Origin: Clostridia bacterium
GTDB lineage: Bacteria; Bacillota; Clostridia; Oscillospirales; QAMX01
Direction: 5' to 3'
DNA length: 33,003 bases
Assembly: GCA_017414715.1 (NCBI GenBank)
Contig: JAFQKV010000071.1
Span: 1 to 33,003 of the forward strand
Below the pieces are notes generated by a model that was not told where the DNA came from, did not search any database, and saw only the letters and a list, made by a program, of their open reading frames with translations. Shown here in pieces: positions 8,463-17,219 of the stretch. The translations under genes and the position numbers were made by a program. Each line of letters starts with the position of its first letter. Positions within the stretch are counted from its first letter, which is position 1.

Positions 8463-9485
8463 TTAGAGATAAACCTTGCGGCTTGTACGCATCACGCCGG
8501 TCTGCAGATTTGCAATATCGTCCAGGGATTTTCCGGTACCGACGGCCACACAGGTGACGGGATCCTCCGCAAGACGGGCATAGATGCCTGTGCGGGCGCA
8601 GATAAGCTTGTCAAAGCCGTAGAGCAGGCTTCCGCCGCCGGTGAGCACGATGCCGTTCTGGGAAATGTCGCCGACAAGCTCGGGCGGGGTGCGCTCAAGC
8701 ACGCTGTGGACCTCCTCGACGATGGCGGAGGAGACCTCTTCAAAGGCCTCCAGCACCTCGGAGGAGGTGATGGTAAAGGTTTTGGGAAGGCCGGTGATAA
8801 GACAGCGGCCCTTGGCCTCCTCCTCGCGCTCCTCCTTCATGGGATAGACACCGCCGATCCTGATCTTGAGCTCCTCCGCGGTGCGGTCACCGATGAGGAT
8901 CTTGTGCTTTACCTTGACGTATTTGATAAGAGCCTCGTCAAATTCGCTGCCGGCGATCTTCAGAGAGGTGGATTCCACGATGCCGTTTAAGGAAATAACG
9001 GCGATGTCCGTGGTGCCGCCGCCGATATCCACCACCATGTTGCCGCTGGGACGATAAATGTCCAGTCCGGCACCGATAGCAGCGGCGAGAGGTTCCTCGA
9101 TGAGATAGACATTGCGGGCTCCGGCCTGCATGCCGGCATCAAATACGGCACGCTCCTCCACCTCGGTGATATCGCAGGGGACACAGACCACCAGGCGGGG
9201 CTTGCGGAAACGGAAACCGCTGACCTTGTCGATATATTCCTTGATCATGCGCATGGTGACGCCGTAATCGGAGATGACGCCGTCCCGCAGAGGGCGCACG
9301 GCGATGATGTTTGCGGGGGTGCGGCCGATCATATTCTGGGCTTCGGTGCCGAAGGCCAGTGCCTTGCCGGTATTCTTGTCAATGGCGACGACGGAGGGCT
9401 CGCGAAGGACGATCCCCTTGCCCTTGACGTAGACGAGAACGCTTGCGGTACCGAGATCAAGACCGATATCGTAATTTGCGAACAT
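8463..9485 (-). CDS. mreB: Rod-shape-determining actin homologue (MreB/Mbl family)
   Basis: Membrane-associated actin-like ATPase that organises lateral wall synthesis. Length 340, typical. Actin-fold phosphate and nucleotide motifs are clear: DLGTASVLVYVKGKG near the N-terminus, VDIGGGTTDIAVIS in the middle, and LTGGGSLLYG near the C-terminus. ATG at 9483-9485 was chosen for its GTGAGGT site; an in-frame start 5 codons upstream lacks one. The gene stands alone without mreC or mreD, which is more like Mbl or MreBH than the canonical mreBCD operon, so the exact paralogue is open. A consensus promoter lies at 9543-9571. Confidence 0.93.
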   Translation of the reverse strand: MFANYDIGLDLGTASVLVYVKGKGIVLREPSVVAIDKNTGKALAFGTEAQNMIGRTPANIIAVRPLRDGVISDYGVTMRMIKEYIDKVSGFRFRKPRLVVCVPCDITEVEERAVFDAGMQAGARNVYLIEEPLAAAIGAGLDIYRPSGNMVVDIGGGTTDIAVISLNGIVESTSLKIAGSEFDEALIKYVKVKHKILIGDRTAEELKIRIGGVYPMKEEREEEAKGRCLITGLPKTFTITSSEVLEAFEEVSSAIVEEVHSVLERTPPELVGDISQNGIVLTGGGSLLYGFDKLICARTGIYARLAEDPVTCVAVGTGKSLDDIANLQTGVMRTSRKVYL

Positions 9486-9542
9486 GTATTCAAACCTCAC
9501 TTACTGTCGAAAAAACCCTTACGGATGAGACTTCGTGCATCT

Positions 9543-9571
9543 ATTATAATACACTGCAGAAAATAATGCAA
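9543..9571 (-). promoter_or_regulatory. Promoter for the mreB-like gene
   Basis: On the minus strand: TTGCAT (9571-9566), 17-nt spacer, perfect TATAAT (9548-9543). It is back to back with the rimP operon promoter, with only 28 bp between the two -35 boxes. Confidence 0.85.
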
Positions 9572-9599
9572 TGAGAATCCCGAAAAACGAAAAAAAGCC

Positions 9600-9628
9600 T
9601 TGCATATTATGATGTATTATGTTATAAT
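9600..9628 (+). promoter_or_regulatory. Promoter of the rimP-nusA-infB operon
   Basis: TTGCAT (9600-9605), 17-nt spacer, perfect TATAAT (9623-9628). The same -35 hexamer drives the divergent mreB-like gene. The resulting transcript has a leader of about 95 nt. Confidence 0.85.
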
Positions 9629-9656
9629 TCCCATTGTAATAGTTTGACAGTTAAGG

Positions 9657-9676
9657 AGAGTGGGGCGACCCGCTCT
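9657..9676 (+). promoter_or_regulatory. Hairpin with GNRA-type tetraloop in the rimP leader
   Basis: AGAGTGGG/CCCGCTCT stem (one G-T pair) closed by the tetraloop GCGA, followed by TTG. A second weaker hairpin, GGACCGG/CCGGCC with one bulged A, follows around 9690-9710. Function unknown; it could stabilise the message or attenuate it. Confidence 0.45.
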
Positions 9677-9731
9677 TTGTTCATGTTACGGACCGGGACC
9701 AAACCGGCCAGAAAGTACGGAGGTAAGTACC

Positions 9732-10220
9732 ATGGCAGGACAGGGAAAAGGCCGCATCGCCGCCACAGTGCATGCGTTGGCACAGCCCGTCGCGGAGGAG
9801 CTGGGGCTCCTTGTATGGGATGTGGAGTTCGTCAAAGAGGGCGGCACTTCCTATTTGCGTATCTTTATCGATTCGCCGGAAGGCATCACCGTGGAGGACA
9901 CCGAGCGGATGTTCCGGCGGATGGATACGGTGCTTGACGAGGCGGATCCCATTTCCGAGAGCTACTGTCTGGAGGTATCTTCTCCCGGCGTGGAGCGGGA
10001 GATCCGCACGGATGCCCATCTCGATGCCTTTATCGGTGAGGCTGTCCGTCTGCGCCTTTTCCGTGCGCTGGACGGAACCAAGGAGCTTGTCGGTATTCTT
10101 GAGGGATACGATGCGGACAATCTGCGGATCGGTCTTGACGAAACCCGGGAGATCCCCCGCAGCGCGATTTCCCGCATCAACGCCTATTACGATTATTCCG
10201 CACCGGCGGATGAAGAATAA
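9732..10220 (+). CDS. rimP: Ribosome maturation factor RimP
   Basis: Assists late assembly of the 30S subunit. Length 162, normal. It has the two-domain RimP pattern: GLLVWDVEFVKEGGTSYLRIFID in the N-domain, the conserved LEVSSPGVEREI near residues 83-94, and a C-terminal Sm-like domain ending in IPRSAISRINAYYDY. The open frame extends 24 codons upstream, but GGAGG sits 8 nt before the ATG at 9732, which sets the start. It is first in a ten-gene operon; placement before nusA is conserved across bacteria. Confidence 0.95.
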   Translation: MAGQGKGRIAATVHALAQPVAEELGLLVWDVEFVKEGGTSYLRIFIDSPEGITVEDTERMFRRMDTVLDEADPISESYCLEVSSPGVEREIRTDAHLDAFIGEAVRLRLFRALDGTKELVGILEGYDADNLRIGLDETREIPRSAISRINAYYDYSAPADEE

Positions 10221-10275
10221 ACTTGTGTAGAATTAAATTATCATATATCGGAATTGCAGGAGGAAAACGCAGAAA

Positions 10276-11325
10276 ATGAATGCAGAGTTTTTCAGAGCCC
10301 TTGACGATCTGGAACGTGAAAAGGGCATACCCAAGGAATACATGCTGGAACGAATCGAGCAGGCACTGCTCACCGCCTACCGCCGAAACTGCGGCACCGA
10401 GGAGGAAAATGCGGAGGTGCTCGTTGACCGCGAGAAGAAGACCATCAAGCTGGTACAGGTCAAGACCGTCGTGGAGACCGTTGAGAATCCTCTCTCCGAG
10501 ATCTCCGTGGAGGAGGCCCGCAAGACCAGCAAGAAGGCGGTCGTCGGCGATGTCGTGAAGCTGGAGCTCAACACCAAGCAGTTTGGCCGTATTGCTGCCC
10601 AGACCGCAAAGCAGGTCATCATCCAGGGCATCCGGGAGTCCGGACGCGGCCAGATGTTTGATGAGCTGGCCTCCAAGGAGCACGAGATTGTCAACGGTGC
10701 CGTCACCCGTGTGGACAGCCGCGGCAACATTTTCGTGGAGCTCACCGGCCGCAACGATCAGGCCGAGGCCTTCCTGCCCGTCAGTGAGCAGATCTCCTCT
10801 GAGGTCTATTACCCCGGAGACAAGATCAAGGTCTACCTCGTCGAAGTCAAGAAGGGGCTGCGCGGCATGCAGATCCTTGTTTCCCGCACCCACCCCGGTC
10901 TTGTCAAGCGCATGTTTGAGCTGGAAGTACCGGAGATCTACGACGGCGCTGTGGAGATCAAGGCTATCGCCCGTGAGGCCGGCAGCCGTACCAAGATCGC
11001 CGTGTGGAGCGAAAATAAGGATCTCGATCCCATCGGTGCCTGTGTCGGTCCCCGCGGTGCCCGCGTTAACGCCATCGTATCCGAGCTGATGGGCGAGAAG
11101 ATCGACATCCTGCCCTGGTCTGAAGATACCGTCGCTTTCGTTTCCGCCGCCATTGCGCCGGCAAGCGTTGTCAGCGTTGAGATGCTGCCGGAAGGCAAGT
11201 CCTGCCGCATGGTGGTGGCCGACGATCAGCTTTCCCTTGCCATCGGCCGTGAAGGACAAAACGTTCGCCTTGCCGCGAAGCTGACCGGCTGCAAGATCGA
11301 TATCAAGCCGCAGTCGCAGGCCTGA
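10276..11325 (+). CDS. nusA: Transcription termination/antitermination factor NusA
   Basis: Binds RNA polymerase and nascent RNA to modulate pausing, termination and antitermination. Domain order: N-terminal polymerase-binding domain (1-130), S1 RNA-binding domain (about 133-200, including VDSRGNIFVEL), then KH1 and KH2 (GACVGPRGARVNAIVSEL and LAIGREGQNVRLAAKLTG). Length 349; there is no acidic C-terminal repeat domain, as is usual outside proteobacteria. An AGGAGG site lies 12 nt before the ATG. It follows rimP after 55 bp of AT-rich spacer. Confidence 0.97.
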   Translation: MNAEFFRALDDLEREKGIPKEYMLERIEQALLTAYRRNCGTEEENAEVLVDREKKTIKLVQVKTVVETVENPLSEISVEEARKTSKKAVVGDVVKLELNTKQFGRIAAQTAKQVIIQGIRESGRGQMFDELASKEHEIVNGAVTRVDSRGNIFVELTGRNDQAEAFLPVSEQISSEVYYPGDKIKVYLVEVKKGLRGMQILVSRTHPGLVKRMFELEVPEIYDGAVEIKAIAREAGSRTKIAVWSENKDLDPIGACVGPRGARVNAIVSELMGEKIDILPWSEDTVAFVSAAIAPASVVSVEMLPEGKSCRMVVADDQLSLAIGREGQNVRLAAKLTGCKIDIKPQSQA

Positions 11326-11363
11326 GAGGGACTTTTTGCTGAGAAATATTAGGGAGGCGCGGT

Positions 11364-11651
11364 ATGAAAACGAAAAAAACACCCTTACGTATGTGTCTTG
11401 GGTGCCGGGAAATGATCCCGAAGAAGGAAATGATCCGTGTTGTGCGTGCCCCGGAGGATATGGGCGGAGAAATTTCCCTGGATCCCTCGCTGCGCAAGCC
11501 CGGACGGGGCGCATATCTCTGCGGCAAGCCGGAATGCTTTGAAAAGGCCAAGAAGATCAACGCCTTTGCCAAGGCGTTCTCCTGCCAGGTCGCGCCGGCC
11601 GTATACGATGAGCTGGCAGCGGCCCTCGGCAAGACGAAAACGGCGGAATGA
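11364..11651 (+). CDS. rnpM: RNase P modulator RnpM (YlxR family)
   Basis: Small RNA-binding protein of the YlxR/DUF448 family, reported in Bacillus to modulate RNase P. Length 95, normal. Signature residues are present: the N-terminal CLGCREMIPKKEMIRVVR and the central KPGRGAYLCGKPECFEKA. It has a GGGAGG site 8-9 nt upstream of ATG. The usual next gene, the L7Ae-like ylxQ, is absent: only 42 bp separate this gene from infB. Confidence 0.93.
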   Translation: MKTKKTPLRMCLGCREMIPKKEMIRVVRAPEDMGGEISLDPSLRKPGRGAYLCGKPECFEKAKKINAFAKAFSCQVAPAVYDELAAALGKTKTAE

Positions 11652-11693
11652 CAGCCCCCGGCAGATCGGGACATATTTTGGAGGTGGCTTACA

Positions 11694-14063
11694 TTGAGTA
11701 ATATGATCAAATACAGAGTTCATGAGGTCGCAAAGGATTTTGAACGTACCTCAAAGCAGATATCGGAGATCCTCGGCGAGTTCGGCATGGCACCCAAGAA
11801 CAATCAGAAGGTGCTGGAGGAACAGGAACTGGATATTATCTTTGCGGCGCTGACCCAGCGCAATCAGGTGGAAGATCTGGGGGTTGCCGTTGCGGCGACC
11901 CGCAGGGAGGAGCCTGCGCCGGTGGCGGAGGAGAAGCCCGCAGATGCCCCTGCCGCGGCTGCGCCCGAGGCGGCGGCACCGGCGGCTCCCGCGGCACCTG
12001 CGGAAACTGCCGCCACACCCGAAACCCCCGCTGCGGCGGCTCCCGCACCGGAAAAGAAGCCCAAGGAGCACGTGCCCCGTCAGCAGCCCCAGAAGCGTGT
12101 GGTGAATACCCGCGTTTCCAATGTTGATCTGCGCAAGTATGACGAGCGCATCGATGAACTGGTGCCCGAGCGTGCCTTTAACGCAAATTCCAAGGAAAAG
12201 ATCAAAAAGCAGAACCAGAACGACCGCCGTCCCGCGCCCGGAAGCAAGCGCCGCAACGCTGAGGCAGAAAAGCTTGCCCGCCTGCGCCAGCAGGAGGCCG
12301 CAAAGAAGGCCGTTCTGAAGGTTTCCATTCCCGATGAGATCACCGTCGCGGAGCTTGCCTCCCGCCTGAAGAAGACCGGCGCTGAGGTCGTGAAAAAGCT
12401 TGTCCGCAACGGCATCATGGCCTCTCTCGGTGATGTGATCGACTTTGACACCGCATCTCTTATCGCGATGGAATACGATGCGAAAATCGAGAAGGAGGTA
12501 CATCTCACCATTGAGGAGCGCCTCATTGATGTGGCGGAGGATGCTCCCGAGCAGTTGGAGCCCCGTGCCCCCGTTGTCGTCGTTATGGGTCATGTTGACC
12601 ACGGTAAGACCTCTATCCTCGATGCCATCAAGAAGACCCAGGTTGCTGCCGGTGAGGCCGGCGGTATCACCCAGCACATCGGTGCTTATCGCGTTGAATG
12701 GGACGGTAAGCCCATCACCTTCCTCGACACCCCCGGCCACGAGGCCTTTACTGCCATGCGTGCCCGCGGTGCTTCCATTACCGATATCGCCATTCTCGTC
12801 GTTGCCGCCGATGACGGTATCATGCCCCAGACTGTGGAGGCCATCAACCATGCCAAGGCCGCGAAGATGCCCATCATCGTTGCCGTCAATAAAATGGATA
12901 AGCCCGAGGCAAACCCCGACCGTGTCATGCAGCAGCTGACCGAGTATGAGCTGCTGCCCGAGGAGTGGGGCGGCGATACCATTGTCTGTAAGGTTTCTGC
13001 CCACACCGGCGAAGGCCTGCCGAACCTTTTGGAGATGCTGCTTCTCACCGCGGAGATGCAGGAACTTAAGGCCAATCCCAACCGTGCCGCTTCCGGTACC
13101 GTTGTTGAGGCCCGCCTTGACAAGGGCCGTGGTCCCATTGCCACCCTGCTTGTGCAGAACGGCACCCTGCATGCCGGTGATATCGTCATTGCCGGTAAGA
13201 GTGTCGGCCGTGTCCGTGCTATGAAGGATGATAAAGGCAAGACCCAGAAGGAAGCCGGTCCCTCCGTGCCTGTGGAGATCATCGGTATGGCCGAGGTTCC
13301 CGGTGCCGGTGACGTTTTCAACGTCGTTTCCGATGAGCGTATGGCCCGTGAGCTTGCCGAGCAGCGTAAGGAAGAGGAGAAGGCTGCTGCCAACGCCCCT
13401 GTGGTCAAGGGCGCAAGCCTCGACGATATTTTCTCCCAGATTCAGGAGGGTATCGCAAAGAGCCTCAACCTTATTGTCAAGGCCGACGTGCAGGGCTCTC
13501 TGGAGGCCGTCCGTGCCTCTCTGGAGAAGCTCTCCAACGAGGAAGTCAAGGTCAAGGTCATCCACGGCGGTGTCGGCGGTATCACCGAGAGCGATGTTAT
13601 GCTTGCCAAGGCTAGCAATGCAGTTGTCATCGGCTTTAACGTCCGTCCCGATTCCGGTGCCCGCGATTCTGCGGCGCAGAGCGGCGTTGAGATCCGTACT
13701 TACCGCATCATCTACGAGTGCGTGGAGGAGATGGAAGCGGCCATCAAGGGTATGCTTGCTCCCAAGTATCGCGAAAACATTCTCGGCCATGCCGAGGTCC
13801 GTCAGACCTTCCATGTCAGTGGCGTTGGAACTATCGCCGGCTGCATGGTGCGCGAAGGTAAGATCACCCGTTCCTCCAGGGCACGCATCGTCCGTGACGG
13901 TGTGGTGATCTATGAGGCGGAGATCGCTTCCCTCAAGCGCTTCAAGGACGATGCCCGTGAGGTGGCTCAGGGCTATGAGTGTGGTATCGGTGTTGAGAAA
14001 TTCAACGACATCAAGGAAGGCGATATCATCGAGTCCTTCGTTATGGAAGAGATCAAGGATTAA
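11694..14063 (+). CDS. infB: Translation initiation factor IF-2
   Basis: GTPase that brings initiator fMet-tRNA to the ribosome and promotes subunit joining. Length 789. It has an N-terminal IF2_N motif, an Ala/Pro/Glu-rich linker (about 65-130), a second IF2_N motif (about 205-260), then the G domain with GHVDHGKT at 299-306, DTPGH from Asp345 and NKMD at 399-402, followed by domains II, III and IV. The start is TTG at 11694: GGAGGT at 11680-11685 is 8 nt away, whereas the in-frame ATG at 11703 is 17 nt away. Codon choice appears strongly biased, as expected for a highly expressed gene. Confidence 0.97.
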   Translation: MSNMIKYRVHEVAKDFERTSKQISEILGEFGMAPKNNQKVLEEQELDIIFAALTQRNQVEDLGVAVAATRREEPAPVAEEKPADAPAAAAPEAAAPAAPAAPAETAATPETPAAAAPAPEKKPKEHVPRQQPQKRVVNTRVSNVDLRKYDERIDELVPERAFNANSKEKIKKQNQNDRRPAPGSKRRNAEAEKLARLRQQEAAKKAVLKVSIPDEITVAELASRLKKTGAEVVKKLVRNGIMASLGDVIDFDTASLIAMEYDAKIEKEVHLTIEERLIDVAEDAPEQLEPRAPVVVVMGHVDHGKTSILDAIKKTQVAAGEAGGITQHIGAYRVEWDGKPITFLDTPGHEAFTAMRARGASITDIAILVVAADDGIMPQTVEAINHAKAAKMPIIVAVNKMDKPEANPDRVMQQLTEYELLPEEWGGDTIVCKVSAHTGEGLPNLLEMLLLTAEMQELKANPNRAASGTVVEARLDKGRGPIATLLVQNGTLHAGDIVIAGKSVGRVRAMKDDKGKTQKEAGPSVPVEIIGMAEVPGAGDVFNVVSDERMARELAEQRKEEEKAAANAPVVKGASLDDIFSQIQEGIAKSLNLIVKADVQGSLEAVRASLEKLSNEEVKVKVIHGGVGGITESDVMLAKASNAVVIGFNVRPDSGARDSAAQSGVEIRTYRIIYECVEEMEAAIKGMLAPKYRENILGHAEVRQTFHVSGVGTIAGCMVREGKITRSSRARIVRDGVVIYEAEIASLKRFKDDAREVAQGYECGIGVEKFNDIKEGDIIESFVMEEIKD

Positions 14064-14068
14064 AACAG

Positions 14069-14419
14069 ATGGCTGGTTATCGTATCGATCGTATCAATGA
14101 AGAGATCGCAAGGGCACTGTCCGAGCTGATCCGCGGGCTGAAGGACCCCCGTATTTCCGGCCTGGTGAGCATCACCAGGGTGGACACAGCGCGGGATCTC
14201 GGCTGTGCAAAGGTATATATCAGCTGCTTTGGCGAGGCAGGAGAGACCATCAGGGGACTGAAGTCCGCCGCGGGCTATCTGCGGCGGGAGCTTTCCCGGG
14301 CGGTGGATCTCCGTGCCGTGCCGGAGCTGCGTTTCCTGAAGGACGATTCTCTGGACGAGGGAAGCCGCATCCTTTCGGTCATGAATGACCTTTCTTCATC
14401 GGAGAATGACCATGAATGA
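14069..14419 (+). CDS. rbfA: Ribosome-binding factor A
   Basis: Single KH-like domain protein for 16S rRNA 5'-end maturation and cold adaptation of 30S subunits. Length 116. Family features: RIDRINEEIARALSELI at the N-terminus, LKDPRISGLVSITRVDTARDL, and the C-terminal PELRFLKDDSLDEGSRI. It starts 5 bp after the infB stop, so its translation is probably coupled to infB, and it overlaps nrnA by 8 bp. Confidence 0.95.
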   Translation: MAGYRIDRINEEIARALSELIRGLKDPRISGLVSITRVDTARDLGCAKVYISCFGEAGETIRGLKSAAGYLRRELSRAVDLRAVPELRFLKDDSLDEGSRILSVMNDLSSSENDHE

Positions 14420-15350
14420 GAGGGCCTGCGCCGAACTTCTGCTTGCAGCAGACGGCTATCTTATTCTCTGTCACCGCAACCCCGACGGAGATACGGTGGG
14501 CAGCGCTGCGGCCCTTTGCCGCGGTTTGCGAAAAGCCGGGCGGCGTGCATATGTGCGCGAGTGTGCTGCCTTTACGCCGCGTCAGCGTGAGCTGCTCTCC
14601 GATCTGTTGACCGAGGCTTCGGAGGGACTTCTGCCTGTGTTTGTGGACGTTGCGGCGGCAGATATGATTTGCGACGAGGGGCGCGGTCTCTCGGCATATC
14701 TGGTCATCGACCACCACATCGCAAATCGGGTGGAATGTGGCAGAAAACTCGTGGAGCCGGAGGCGGCCGCCACCGGCGAGATCGTTTTCCGCCTGCTTGC
14801 GGAGCTTGGAGCCGACCTTGACGCGGAGATCGCCAAGGCACTCTATATTGCCGTCTCTACCGATACCGGTTGTTTCCGTTTTGACAACACCACCTCTGAG
14901 ACCCACCGCATCGCCGCGGAGCTTCTGCGGTATGATTTTGGACTCGGTGCCGTCAATCGGACCTATTTTGAAGAGAAGACACCTGCGGCCATGCGCCTGC
15001 AGGGAGAACTGCTTGCCGGGCTTCGCCTGCTTGCCGGGGATCGCATCGCTGCGATCTGCGTCAGCCGGGAGCTTCGGTCAAGACTTGGGATCACGGAGGA
15101 CGATCTGGAGGATGTTTCCTCGCTGCCCCGCAGCATTGCGGGTGTTGAGGCGGGCATCACCCTGAAGGAGCTTCCCGATCCCGGCGGCTGGAAGGTCAGC
15201 CTTCGTACCTCCGCGGCGGTGGATGCGGCAGAGGTCTGCGCCCTCTTTGGAGGCGGCGGACATGCCCGTGCCGCCGGATGCACCCTGTACGGCACGGCGG
15301 ATGCGGTGATAAAGCTGCTTGCCGAAGCAATCGAAACCAAACTGAAGTGA
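14412..15350 (+). CDS. nrnA: DHH-family phosphoesterase, NrnA-type oligoribonuclease/pAp phosphatase
   Basis: Degrades nanoRNA oligonucleotides and dephosphorylates pAp in Firmicutes. Length 312. Metal-binding motifs of the DHH domain are intact: HRNPDGDTVGS near residues 20-30, the VIDHH motif near 98-102, and Asp in STDTGCFRF. The DHHA1 substrate-binding motif GGGHARAAGC lies near the C-terminus. I chose ATG 14412 because GGAG at 14401-14404 is 7 nt upstream; the ATG at 14406 is too close to it. The gene overlaps rbfA by 8 bp, the conserved position for nrnA in this operon. Confidence 0.93.
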   Translation: MNERACAELLLAADGYLILCHRNPDGDTVGSAAALCRGLRKAGRRAYVRECAAFTPRQRELLSDLLTEASEGLLPVFVDVAAADMICDEGRGLSAYLVIDHHIANRVECGRKLVEPEAAATGEIVFRLLAELGADLDAEIAKALYIAVSTDTGCFRFDNTTSETHRIAAELLRYDFGLGAVNRTYFEEKTPAAMRLQGELLAGLRLLAGDRIAAICVSRELRSRLGITEDDLEDVSSLPRSIAGVEAGITLKELPDPGGWKVSLRTSAAVDAAEVCALFGGGGHARAAGCTLYGTADAVIKLLAEAIETKLK

Positions 15351-15365
15351 GGAAAAGCAAAGCCC

Positions 15366-16265
15366 ATGTTATCCGGAATCCTGCCTGTGGACAAGCCCCA
15401 GGGAATGACCTCGCACACGGTGATCTCCGTGCTGCGGCGGCTGACCGGTATCCGAAAGATCGGCCATTCCGGCACCCTTGACCCCATGGCCACCGGTGTG
15501 CTGCCCCTTTGCGTGGGGCGTGCCACCCGTGCCGCGGATTTTGTGGCGGATTCTCCGAAGCAGTATATGGCCGAGCTGACCCTTGGAATGGAGACGGATA
15601 CTGAGGATACCACGGGAAATATCCTGCGCACCTCGGAGGTTTCCGTAACCGAGGCGCAGCTGCGTGAGGTGCTCACCCGTTACGTGGGCGATATCGAGCA
15701 GATCCCGCCCATGTATTCTGCCCTGCAGAAGGACGGACGGCGGCTCTACGATTTTGCCCGGGCGGGTATTGTTGTGGAGCGAAAGCCGCGTCCCGTGAGT
15801 ATTTACGGACTGGAGCTTGTGCGTTCCACGGGTGAAAACCGATGGGAATTGAAGATCGACTGCTCCAAAGGAACCTATGTGCGTACCCTTTGTGCGGATA
15901 TCGGCCGTGAGCTTGGCTGCGGCGGCGTGATGAGCGCCCTGCGGCGTACCTATTGCGGCGGTTATTCCGCAGAGGATGCATACACATTGGATGAGCTTCG
16001 TGAGATCTGTGAGAGCGGACGCTTTGCGGAGATCCTTCGTCCCACGGAGACCGCGTTCCCCGACCTTCCGGATTTCCGGATCCGTGGCATTGCGGAGGAA
16101 CGCTTCCGTCACGGAGCACCGGTTTACCGTCGTCATCTTCCGGAAATGCCGGAGGAGGGCATACAGATGCGCATCTTTGGCGAAAACGATTTTCTCGGTC
16201 TTGGCCGGGTGAAAAACGGTGAGCTTTGGTGCGAGAAAAGTTTTTGTGAAATTGATGAGGCGTAA
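15366..16265 (+). CDS. truB: tRNA pseudouridine(55) synthase
   Basis: Makes pseudouridine 55 in the T-loop of tRNAs. Length 299. Motifs: GILPVDKPQGMTSHTVI at the N-terminus; GHSGTLDPMATGVLPLCVG containing the catalytic Asp39; YMAELTLGMETDTED; and KGTYVRTLCADIG. A C-terminal extension resembles the PUA-like region. The ribosome site is GAGG about 12 nt upstream. It sits 15 bp after nrnA and 5 bp before ribF, a standard order. Confidence 0.96.
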   Translation: MLSGILPVDKPQGMTSHTVISVLRRLTGIRKIGHSGTLDPMATGVLPLCVGRATRAADFVADSPKQYMAELTLGMETDTEDTTGNILRTSEVSVTEAQLREVLTRYVGDIEQIPPMYSALQKDGRRLYDFARAGIVVERKPRPVSIYGLELVRSTGENRWELKIDCSKGTYVRTLCADIGRELGCGGVMSALRRTYCGGYSAEDAYTLDELREICESGRFAEILRPTETAFPDLPDFRIRGIAEERFRHGAPVYRRHLPEMPEEGIQMRIFGENDFLGLGRVKNGELWCEKSFCEIDEA

Positions 16266-16270
16266 GGCCT

Positions 16271-17194
16271 ATGTATACCGTTTTACGGGGTGAAAGCCCC
16301 CTGCCGCAGAGACTGTGTCTCGCGCTTGGTTTTTTTGACGGCGTTCATCGCGGCCATGCGGCGCTGCTTCAGCGGGTGAAAGCCCAGGCGGCGGAACTCG
16401 GGGCCGAAGCGGCGGCCATCACCTTTGACCGGCATCCCGCCGCCTTTATCGGACAGGTCCCGCCCCCCATTCTTTCCGCCCCGCAGGACAGGGCGTTTCT
16501 TGCAGAGAAGATCTGCGGGATCGATCGGATGCTCTGCCTTCCCTTTGACCATTCCGTTGCGGCCATGTCGCCGGAGAACTTTGTAGACCGCGTTCTGCGT
16601 AATGAGCTTCATGCCGTCGGCGTGACGGTGGGCGCAAACTATACCTTCGGTGCCGGCGGACGGGGTAACGCGGAGACCATGCAATCGTTGTGCGAGGCCA
16701 GGGGTATGGCTTTTTCCATGGTGGAGCCGGTGCTTGAGAGAAGTGAGCCGGTGAGTTCCACCCGCGTACGCGCCGCGCTTGCCCAAGGGGACATGGAGCT
16801 TGCGGAGCGGCTTCTTGGACATCCGCATATGATGACCGGCCTTGTGGGCCACGGTCAGCGGGTAGGACGCCGCATGCACTTCCCGACGGCAAACCTGCGG
16901 CTGGATGATAAGATCGCCCTGCCGAGAGCCGGCGTGTATGTGAGCCGTACAGAGCTTCCCGATGGACGCAGTATTCCCTCGGTCACCAATATCGGTACCC
17001 GGCCCACAGTGGATGAACGGGATGAGGTGACCATCGAAACACATCTTATCGATGTAAATGAGGAACTTTACGGCTCGGAGATCCGCATCTGGTTCCGAAA
17101 ATATCTGCGTCCTGTGATAAAATTTGCATCCCTTTCCGAGCTTGCGGCACGCATCTCGGAGGATGTGGAGACGGCGCGTCGTCTTGAGGCGTGA
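16271..17194 (+). CDS. ribF: Bifunctional riboflavin kinase/FAD synthetase
   Basis: Converts riboflavin to FMN and FMN to FAD. Length 307. The N-terminal nucleotidyltransferase domain shows GFFDGVHRGH (residues 20-29), GANYTFGAGGRGN and SSTRVRAAL. The C-terminal kinase domain shows GHGQRVGRRMHFPTANL, AGVYVS, TNIGTRPTV and ETHLID. The usual Gly before FPTAN is His here, a mild deviation. It follows truB by 5 bp. No FMN riboswitch precedes it, so it is probably expressed constitutively with the translation genes. Confidence 0.95.
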   Translation: MYTVLRGESPLPQRLCLALGFFDGVHRGHAALLQRVKAQAAELGAEAAAITFDRHPAAFIGQVPPPILSAPQDRAFLAEKICGIDRMLCLPFDHSVAAMSPENFVDRVLRNELHAVGVTVGANYTFGAGGRGNAETMQSLCEARGMAFSMVEPVLERSEPVSSTRVRAALAQGDMELAERLLGHPHMMTGLVGHGQRVGRRMHFPTANLRLDDKIALPRAGVYVSRTELPDGRSIPSVTNIGTRPTVDERDEVTIETHLIDVNEELYGSEIRIWFRKYLRPVIKFASLSELAARISEDVETARRLEA

Positions 17195-17219
17195 TAAGAA
17201 CGAAGGGAGGCAGCTGCGG

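Noticed and set aside
10221-10275. Internal promoter before nusA
   Set aside because: TTGTGT and TATATC are present but only about 15 nt apart with weak hexamers. The region is AT-rich and chance is likely.
11751-13814. Open frame of 687 codons on the minus strand
   Set aside because: It is fully antisense to infB, has no ribosome site or recognisable motif, and its Gly/Asp/Leu repetition mirrors infB codon bias.
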